Shown in pieces: positions 58,597 to 64,000 of a DNA stretch of 64,000 bases; the first letter of the stretch is position 1; the number at the start of each line of letters is the position of its first letter. Under the pieces are notes generated by a model. It saw nothing but the letters and a program-made list of their open reading frames with translations, ran no database searches and was not told the origin of the DNA. The translations under genes were made by a program, and so were the position numbers. This DNA is from VFMC01 sp050248155 (GTDB lineage: Bacteria; Actinomycetota; Acidimicrobiia; Acidimicrobiales; Ilumatobacteraceae), in NCBI GenBank assembly GCA_050248155.1, contig JBFWSW010000003.1, positions 1 through 64,000 of the forward strand, given 5' to 3'.

Positions 58597-59940
58597 CTAG
58601 AGCGCCTTCAGGTATCGGCTGATCTCGAACGCGCTGACGTGCGTCTTGTACGCACGCCACTCGCTCCGCTTGTTCCGCAGGAACCACTCGAAGATGTGCT
58701 CGCCGAGCGCTTCGTGCACGAGCTCGGACTTCTCCATCACGCGCAAGGAGTCGCTGAGCGATTGCGGCAGCTGCTCGATGCCGAGCTTCACGAGGTCGGT
58801 GTCGCTCATCTCGAAGAGGTTGGCGTCGGCCTCGGGCGGCAGCTCGTAGCCCTGCTCGAGCCCGCGCATGCCGGCCGCCAGCACGACCGCGAACGCCAGG
58901 TACGGGTTGCACGCCGGATCGGGCGAGCGGTACTCGATGCGGGTGGCGCTCGGGTTGCCGCGCTTCGGGATGGGGACGCGGATGAGGCCGCTGCGGTTGT
59001 TGCGCGCCCAGCTGACGTGGACCGGCGCCTCGAAGCCGGGCACCAGCCGTTTGTAGCTGTTCACGGTCTGGTTGGTGATCGCCGTGATCTCTGCCGCGTG
59101 GCGGAGCAGCCCGGCCATGAAGCTCTTCGCGATCGGCGACAGGTGGTTCGGGTCGTCGGGATCGAAGAACGCGTTCTCGTCGCCCCGGAACAGCGACAGG
59201 TGGGTGTGCATGCCGCTGCCCTGCACGCCTTCGAGCGGCTTGGGCATGAACGTCGCGTGCACCCCGTGCGAGGCGGCGACCTCTTTCACCACGAGCCGGA
59301 ACGTCATCACGCTGTCGGCCATGGTGAGCGCGTCGGTGTGCCGCAGGTCGATCTCGTGCTGGCTCGGCGCGTCCTCGTGGAAGCTGTACTCGACCGGGAT
59401 GCTCATCGTCTCGAGCGTGCGGATGGTCTGCTTGCGCAGTGAGCCGGCCACGTCGGTCGTCGTGAGGTCGAAGAAGCCGCCCTCGTCGAGCGGGACGGGC
59501 CGGCCGCCGGGCTCGGGAGGAGCGAAGTAGAAGAACTCGATGTCGGGTGCGACGAAGAACGTGTACCCGAGCGCGTGCGCCGCCTCGAGCTGGCGGCGCA
59601 GCACCTGGCGGGGGTCGCCCTGGAACGGGGCCCCGTCGAGATGGTGGATGTCGCAGAACACCCGTGCCTCGGCGGCCTTCGGCTCGCCCCACGGCAGCAC
59701 CTCGAAGGTGTTCGGGTCGGGGATGGCGAGGACGTCGCTCTCCTGGATCCGGCTGAACCCGTCGATCGACGAGCCGTCGAAGGTCATCCCGTCCTCGAGC
59801 GCGTTCTCGAGCTCGGCGGGGCTGATCGCGAAGCTCTTCAGGTTGCCGAGCACGTCGGTGAACCACAGCCGGATCAGCCGGACGCCTCGCTCCTCGACGG
59901 TGCGCAACACGTAGTCACGTTGCGAATCGAGCACGGTCAT
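58597..59940 (-). CDS. glnA: Glutamine synthetase, type I
   Basis: 447 residues, dodecameric GS. It condenses glutamate and ammonia with ATP. Seen: FDGSSIDGF (about 54-62), the EYSFHEDAPSQHEIDLRH metal-ligand region, GSGMHTHLSLF, and KRLVPGFEAPVHVSWARNNRSGLIR. The short length and absent adenylylation region suggest the GSI-alpha type, probably feedback-regulated rather than adenylylated. Start ATG 59940 lies six bases after a CAGACT -10-like element. Followed by glnR. Confidence 0.93.
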   Translation of the reverse strand: MTVLDSQRDYVLRTVEERGVRLIRLWFTDVLGNLKSFAISPAELENALEDGMTFDGSSIDGFSRIQESDVLAIPDPNTFEVLPWGEPKAAEARVFCDIHHLDGAPFQGDPRQVLRRQLEAAHALGYTFFVAPDIEFFYFAPPEPGGRPVPLDEGGFFDLTTTDVAGSLRKQTIRTLETMSIPVEYSFHEDAPSQHEIDLRHTDALTMADSVMTFRLVVKEVAASHGVHATFMPKPLEGVQGSGMHTHLSLFRGDENAFFDPDDPNHLSPIAKSFMAGLLRHAAEITAITNQTVNSYKRLVPGFEAPVHVSWARNNRSGLIRVPIPKRGNPSATRIEYRSPDPACNPYLAFAVVLAAGMRGLEQGYELPPEADANLFEMSDTDLVKLGIEQLPQSLSDSLRVMEKSELVHEALGEHIFEWFLRNKRSEWRAYKTHVSAFEISRYLKAL

Positions 59941-59982
59941 GTCTCCAGTCTGGTCGCCGTCACGGACGGCGTACGAAAAAGC

Positions 59983-60017
59983 GCACAGGGGGCCGACACG
60001 TGGCCGGCCCCCTGTGC
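59983..60017 (-). terminator. Intrinsic terminator of glnII
   Basis: A 13-base stem (GCACAGGGGGCCG with CGGCCCCCTGTGC, loop of nine) is followed on the minus strand by CTTTTT from the A-run at 59976-59980. It lies just after the glnII stop at 60043, separating glnII from glnA. Confidence 0.85.
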
Positions 60018-60042
60018 ATCGAGGACGCCCGAGCTGCAGTGG

Positions 60043-61044
60043 TCAGGCAGCGCCGCACACGCTCTCGAGCAGCAGCCGGGTCACCGTGTACGGATCGCAG
60101 TTCGCGTTGGGACGGCGGTCCTCGGCGTAGCCCTTGCCCTGCCGCGAGACCTGCCACGGGATGCGGATGCTCGCACCACGGTTCGAGACGCCGTAGCTGA
60201 ACTTGTTGTACGGCGCAGTCTCGTGCGCACCGGTGAGACGGCTCTCGATGTCGTGCCCGTATCCCTTGATGTGCGCGTCGACGCGCTTGCCGATGGCCTT
60301 GCAGGCTGCCTCGATCGCGGCGTAGCTCTCGCGCATCGCCTTGGTCGAGAAGTTCGTGTGCGCGCCCGCCCCGTTCCAGTCGCCCTTCATCGGCTTGGCC
60401 GCGAACGACACGACGATGTCGTAGTCCTCGGCGATGCGGTGGAGCAGCCAGCGGGCCACGTAGAGGTGATCGCTGACGGTCAGCGCATCAGCTGCGCCGA
60501 TCTGGAACTCCCACTGGCCCGGCATGACCTCGGCGTTGGTGCCCTCGATCATCAGGCCCGCGTCGATGCATGCCTGGGTGTGCTCCTCGATGACCTCACG
60601 GCCGGTGACACGTCCGGCGCCGACACCGCAGTAGTAGGGGCCCTGCGGAGCAGGGAAGCCGTTGGACGGGAAGCCGAGGGGCGTGCCGTCGAGCTTCAGG
60701 AATGTGTACTCCTGCTCGATGCCGAAGATCATCTCGTGCTTCGCGTACTTCTTCGCCACCTTCTCGAGCGGCGCGCGGGTGTTGGTCGGGTGGGGCTTGT
60801 CGTCGACGGCGTTGTGCACGTCGCAGAGCACCAGCACGTTGTCGCCGCCGCGGATCGGGTCGGGGCACGAGAAGACCGGCTTCAGCTCGCAGTCGCTGTG
60901 CTCGCCCGTCGCCTGCTCGGTGGAGGAACCGTCGAAGCCCCAGATCGGGAGCGGTTTGCCGTCGGCGATGATCTTCGTCTTCGAGCGGAGCAGCGGCGTC
61001 GGGCTGACACCGTCGAGCCAGATGTATTCAGCTTGATAGGGCAC
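60043..61044 (-). CDS. glnII: Glutamine synthetase, type II (GlnII)
   Basis: 333 residues, eukaryote-like GSII. The core WGFDGSSTEQATGEHSDCELKPV, EQEYTFLKLDGTPLGFP, GQWEFQIGAADAL and HETAPYNKFSYGVSNRGASIRIPWQV are diagnostic. A GSI and GSII pair with GlnR is known from Streptomyces and related actinobacteria. The GTG start at 61044 has AAAGGA six bases upstream. The 157 bases between glnII and the TetR gene hold 11-bp-phased repeats. Confidence 0.93.
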   Translation of the reverse strand: MPYQAEYIWLDGVSPTPLLRSKTKIIADGKPLPIWGFDGSSTEQATGEHSDCELKPVFSCPDPIRGGDNVLVLCDVHNAVDDKPHPTNTRAPLEKVAKKYAKHEMIFGIEQEYTFLKLDGTPLGFPSNGFPAPQGPYYCGVGAGRVTGREVIEEHTQACIDAGLMIEGTNAEVMPGQWEFQIGAADALTVSDHLYVARWLLHRIAEDYDIVVSFAAKPMKGDWNGAGAHTNFSTKAMRESYAAIEAACKAIGKRVDAHIKGYGHDIESRLTGAHETAPYNKFSYGVSNRGASIRIPWQVSRQGKGYAEDRRPNANCDPYTVTRLLLESVCGAA

Positions 61045-61104
61045 GAGGGTTCCTTTGTCGAGGGGCGGAGCGGCGGCACCCTCGCAGCGACCTGTTGCTC
61101 GATG

Positions 61105-61131
61105 TTTTCCCGAGTGTGAACGCTGTGTGAA
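61105..61131. promoter_or_regulatory. 11-bp-phased repeats, candidate GlnR operator
   Basis: TTTTC (61105-61109), GTGAA (61116-61120) and GTGAA (61127-61131) are each 11 bases apart, the pattern of two GlnR half-sites read as TTCAC-N6-TTCAC-N6-GAAAA on the minus strand. It lies between glnII and the TetR gene and would control glnII. Confidence 0.5.
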
Positions 61132-61154
61132 GTGGTCATTCGCCTGCCCGACTC

Positions 61155-61171
61155 CGAGAGCAACGCTCTCG
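61155..61171. promoter_or_regulatory. Perfect inverted repeat ahead of tetR, candidate operator
   Basis: CGAGAGC-AAC-GCTCTCG, two 7-base arms with a 3-base spacer, lies 30 bases upstream of the TetR ATG and over its -35 region. A TATCAT -10 (61189-61194) is six bases from the ATG. Likely autoregulation. Confidence 0.5.
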
Positions 61172-61200
61172 AAGTCGAGCGGGTGGCGTATCATCGCCCC

Positions 61201-61911
61201 ATGGTCGGTCTTCGTGCTCGAGTCCGGGCCGAGCTGACGGCCGAGATCAAGGCCTCGGCGCGTCGGCAGATGGCGGCGGAGGGCAGCGCGAGCCTGTCGC
61301 TGCGCGCCATCGCCCGTGAGCTCGGCATGGTCAGCTCGGCGATCTACCGGTACTTCCCGAGCCGCGACGACCTCCTGACGGCGCTGATCATCGATGCCTA
61401 CAACGAGCTCGGCGAGGTCGCCGAGCGCACCGACGCGATCGGTGACCGCGACGACCTCGCAGGCCGTTGGCGCCGTCTGGCCGATGCCGCGTTCACCTGG
61501 GCGCGCGAGCACACGGCCGAGTACGGGCTGATCTTCGGCACACCCGTTCCCGGTTACGCCGCGCCGACCGACACCATCGAGCCGGCGACGCGCTTCACCC
61601 GGGTGCTCATCGGCCTGCTGGACGACGCCAGCCGCCTCGGCGTCCGGCCGGCCGTGGCGGTCGAGGCCGGTCCCACCGTCCACCGCGACCTCGATCGTCT
61701 CCGCGCCGAGCTCGGCGTCGGGATCGACGACGTCACCTTCCTCGCCGGCATGCAGACGTGGATGGCTTTGTTCGGAGCGATCACCTTCGTCCTCTTCGGG
61801 CAGCTCAACAACGTGATCACCGACATGGACGAGTTCTTCGCGGTGACCGCCGAGGCACTCGGTCGCCAGGTGTTCCCCGTCACAGCCAATCGGGTCGCAG
61901 GAACCAGCTGA
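61201..61911 (+). CDS. TetR-family transcriptional regulator
   Basis: 236 residues: an N-terminal helix-turn-helix (about 15-60; SLSLRAIARELGMVSSAIYRYFPSRDDLL) with the YRYFPSRDDLLTAL signature, and a C-terminal dimerisation/ligand domain of the TetR_C type. No adjacent target gene is obvious; the next gene is a lipoprotein. ATG 61201 is used with a leaderless -10; the in-frame extension to 61132 is disfavoured. Confidence 0.88.
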   Translation: MVGLRARVRAELTAEIKASARRQMAAEGSASLSLRAIARELGMVSSAIYRYFPSRDDLLTALIIDAYNELGEVAERTDAIGDRDDLAGRWRRLADAAFTWAREHTAEYGLIFGTPVPGYAAPTDTIEPATRFTRVLIGLLDDASRLGVRPAVAVEAGPTVHRDLDRLRAELGVGIDDVTFLAGMQTWMALFGAITFVLFGQLNNVITDMDEFFAVTAEALGRQVFPVTANRVAGTS

Positions 61912-61935
61912 GCTCGGCCGGTCGTCCAATCGGAC

Positions 61936-62883
61936 ATGACCTCCACCATCGCCGCCCCGTTCTCACGCCGCTCACTCCTCGTCTCGATGATCGGGGCGCC
62001 GGTGCTCGCCACCCTGGTGGCGGCCTGCGGCGACCCGGACACCGAGCCGTCCGCGGCGAACCCGGCCACCTCGGGCCCGGAGTCGACCATGCCGTCCACG
62101 AGCGCGCCGGTGCCGACCGCATCGCCTGCGGGTGTCCAGCACCCGACCGGTGCCGATGATGTGGTGCTCCGCTATGGGCGCGAGGGCGGGTTCGTGCCCG
62201 TCGGCGTCTTCTTCGTCAACCAGCCGTCGCTGCTGATCTCCGGTGACGGCCGCCTCTTCACGCCCGGCGTCATCACGCTCGAGTACCCGGGGCCGCTGCT
62301 GCTGCCGATGGCGGTGCGCACGATCAGCGAGGCCGGCATCCAGACGGTGCTCGCCGCAGCGGAGGACGCCGGCCTGCTCGCGCCACCGCCCGACTACACC
62401 GCCGAGGTCAACGTCACCGACATGCCCGACACGGTCGTCACCCTCTCCGCCGGAGGTTCGACGTATCGGCACAGCGCGTATGCGCTCGGCTTCCCGACCG
62501 ACGAGCAGGGCAACCCGGCCGACGAGACGACCCCGGCGCGTGTCGCGCTGCACGCCTTCACCCGGCTGCTCGACGACATCACCACGACGGTCGGTGCCTT
62601 CGAGCTCGGTGAGGAGACCGTGTTCGAGCCGGCCGAGTACCGCCTGCAGGCGACACCCGTCCAGGAGGCCGATCTGGCCGGCATGGACCCGGCACCGACC
62701 ATCGTCGATTGGCCCGAGTCGACGGGTCTCGACCTCTCGGCCGCAGCCGAGTGTGCTCGTGTGAGCGCCGCGGCGGCCGGCACGGTCTTCGCCGACGCCA
62801 CGACAGCGACCTTCTTCCGCCAGGGAGAGGCGCTGTACTCCCTCACGGTGGCCGGCGTCCTCCCCGGCGACCCCGCCAGCTGA
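61936..62883 (+). CDS. Exported lipoprotein of unknown function
   Basis: 315 residues. A Tat-like signal (PFSRRSLLVSMIGAPVLATLVAACG) with a lipobox VAAC near residue 31 precedes a Ser/Thr/Pro-rich linker (about 35-70). A globular region follows, with beta-strand patterns and no recognised family (YGREGGFVPVGVFFVNQPSLLI, PTIVDWPESTGLDLSAAAECARVSAAAAGTVFADATTATFFRQGEALYSLTVAGVLPG). It follows the TetR gene by 24 bases and may be its target. Confidence 0.7.
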   Translation: MTSTIAAPFSRRSLLVSMIGAPVLATLVAACGDPDTEPSAANPATSGPESTMPSTSAPVPTASPAGVQHPTGADDVVLRYGREGGFVPVGVFFVNQPSLLISGDGRLFTPGVITLEYPGPLLLPMAVRTISEAGIQTVLAAAEDAGLLAPPPDYTAEVNVTDMPDTVVTLSAGGSTYRHSAYALGFPTDEQGNPADETTPARVALHAFTRLLDDITTTVGAFELGEETVFEPAEYRLQATPVQEADLAGMDPAPTIVDWPESTGLDLSAAAECARVSAAAAGTVFADATTATFFRQGEALYSLTVAGVLPGDPAS

Positions 62884-63001
62884 CCCGGGCCACCCCGGTC
62901 CGACTCGGAGGAACCGCCGACCGCGGCCCCGCGACCGGACGCGGGGTGCGCGCGTGGCTACGCTGCGCAGCGGGCGGTGAGACCGAGAGGACCACTCACG
63001 C

Positions 63002-64000
63002 ATGAGCCGCGTTCCGGCCCGCAGCCGTCGCCGACCCAGCCGTCGCACGCTCCAGCTCGCCGGGTTCGCCGCGCTCGTGCTGACGTTCGGCCCGACGGCG
63101 GTCCCCTCGGTCCCGGCGTCCCCGGTTGCTGCAGCCCCGCGTCGCGTCGAGGCCCTGCCTGTCGGGTTCGAGGACGTCGCCGTCGCCTCGGTGCCGTCGC
63201 CCGTCGCCGTGCGCGCGATGCCCGACGGGTCGGTGATGGTGCTCGGCAAGGCCGGCGCGGTCCACGTCATCCGCGGCGGCACGCTCGTGACGCCGCCCGC
63301 GCTCACCCTGTCGGGGGTGTGCACACAGAGCGAGCGTGGGCTGCTCGGCGTCGCGGCCGACACCGGCTTCACGACGAACGGGTTCGTGTACCTCTACTAC
63401 ACGCATGAGGACGGATCGGTCGCGAGCGGGTGCGTGAACCGCGTCAGCCGGTTCACGATGACGGGCGACGTGATCGATCCGGGCACGGAGTTGGTGCTGC
63501 TCGACAAGATCGCCTCGACGGCCGGCAACCACAACGGGGGCGACCTCGAGATCGGCAACGACGGCTACCTCTACGTGTCGGTCGGCGACTCCGGCAGCGA
63601 CCCGCGGGGCAGCAGCCCGAACGACGCGGCACAGGACCTGTCGCTGCTGAACGGCAAGATCCTGCGCGTCGACCCGGCGACCGGCGAGGGAGCGCCCGGC
63701 AACCCGTTCGCCGGCGGCACCAGCTGTCGCGTCGGTGGCGTGAGCGTGCCGTCCAGCGCGCAGTGCCGGGAGATCTTCGCCTACGGGCTGCGCAACCCCT
63801 GGCGGTTCGCCTTCGATCCCAACACGAGCGCCACCCGGTTCTTCATCAACGACGTCGGCCAGAGCACCCGTGAGGAGGTCGACGACGGCCTGATCGGCGC
63901 CAACTACGGCTGGCCCACCCGTGAAGGTCAGTGCCCCCGGGGCGAGAACCCACCGTGCGCGGCAGCCCCTGCGGGCGTGACCGATCCGCTCACCGACTAC
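63002..64000 (+). CDS. PQQ-dependent (aldose) sugar dehydrogenase family, incomplete
   Basis: The first 333 codons of a secreted protein: Sec signal peptide (LAGFAALVLTFGPTAVPSVPAS, about 20-45) and a six-bladed propeller of the GDH/YliI type. Motifs: VASVPSPVAVRAMPDGSVMVL, RGLLGVAADTGFTTNGFVYLYY, HNGGDLEIGNDGYLYVSVGDSG, and a YGLRNPWRFAFDP block with NDVGQSTREEVD. The His of HNGG and Arg/Trp of NPWR are family features for PQQ or its loss. The gene runs off the window. GAGAGGA precedes the ATG. Confidence 0.87.
   Translation, partial: MSRVPARSRRRPSRRTLQLAGFAALVLTFGPTAVPSVPASPVAAAPRRVEALPVGFEDVAVASVPSPVAVRAMPDGSVMVLGKAGAVHVIRGGTLVTPPALTLSGVCTQSERGLLGVAADTGFTTNGFVYLYYTHEDGSVASGCVNRVSRFTMTGDVIDPGTELVLLDKIASTAGNHNGGDLEIGNDGYLYVSVGDSGSDPRGSSPNDAAQDLSLLNGKILRVDPATGEGAPGNPFAGGTSCRVGGVSVPSSAQCREIFAYGLRNPWRFAFDPNTSATRFFINDVGQSTREEVDDGLIGANYGWPTREGQCPRGENPPCAAAPAGVTDPLTDY

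Noticed and set aside
62884..63001. Coding sequence between the lipoprotein and the sugar dehydrogenase
   Set aside because: Only short open frames without signals.

Overview
The window is chromosomal DNA of a high-G+C actinobacterium. Lineage-typical genes include a WhiB7-like regulator, an OmpR-type GlnR, an F420/FMN split-barrel oxidoreductase, a subunit II-cytochrome c fusion, and a DUF1800/DUF1501 surface pair carrying repeated DTRDG modules. The combination suggests class Acidimicrobiia (Ilumatobacter-like). This is inference, because there is no rRNA in the window. No insertion sequence, prophage, CRISPR array or integrase was seen; this looks like ordinary core chromosome with several unusual local features.

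Layout. 1-3.2 kb: urease genes ureAB(fused)-ureC-ureF-ureG on the minus strand, the last cut by the window edge. 3.3-5.9 kb: an ECF sigma factor with a Thr-rich membrane partner, facing a CapA-like protein. 6.0-12.5 kb: clpB, then a DUF1800/DUF1501 pair. 12.6-19.5 kb: an F420-type enzyme, a divergent HisD, an SRPBCC protein, purA-purB, an HxlR regulator and pyrE. 19.6-30.3 kb: a FIST plus GGDEF/EAL pair, a LarA-like nickel racemase homologue, an SDR, ysxC, a SNF2/SWIM pair and a ScyD-like secreted protein. 30.4-30.7 kb: tRNA-Phe, tRNA-Asp and tRNA-Glu. 30.8-33.1 kb: a thioesterase, degV, DUF2017 and clpS. 33.2-42.9 kb: a caa3-type cytochrome oxidase locus (ctaB, ctaC, ctaD, ctaE, small subunit IV, ctaG). 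Inside it lie a subunit I-like and a subunit III-like gene that have lost their metal-ligand or conserved polar residues. 43-48.8 kb: an ABC exporter, serS-pdxH, and a tlpA-ccdA-polyglutamate hydrolase operon. 48.9-50.3 kb: whiB7 with an upstream ORF and terminator leader, then orn. 50.3-57.9 kb: NUDIX, mrp, an IscA-type protein, a thioredoxin-like lipoprotein, ridA, and a decarboxylase-deaminase operon. 57.9-61 kb: glnR, glnA (type I) and glnII. 61-64 kb: a TetR regulator, a lipoprotein and a PQQ-type sugar dehydrogenase running off the end.

How genes work together. The oxidase locus encodes heme O synthesis, the catalytic core and copper assembly for one terminal oxidase, plus a ligand-less paralogous module of unknown role. 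The nitrogen genes (urease, GlnR, two glutamine synthetases) suggest coordinated nitrogen assimilation. A recurring promoter layout is a TANNNT hexamer 6-7 bases before the start codon, which implies that many mRNAs here are leaderless; several start codons were chosen on that basis.

Most notable items: the ligand-less oxidase subunit I/III paralogues (34.3-36.5 kb), the whiB7 attenuator-like leader (49.3-49.7 kb), a 12-codon leaderless peptide overlapping degV, a LarA homologue with all four nickel-pincer ligands and no larBCE nearby, and 11-bp-phased repeats upstream of glnII.
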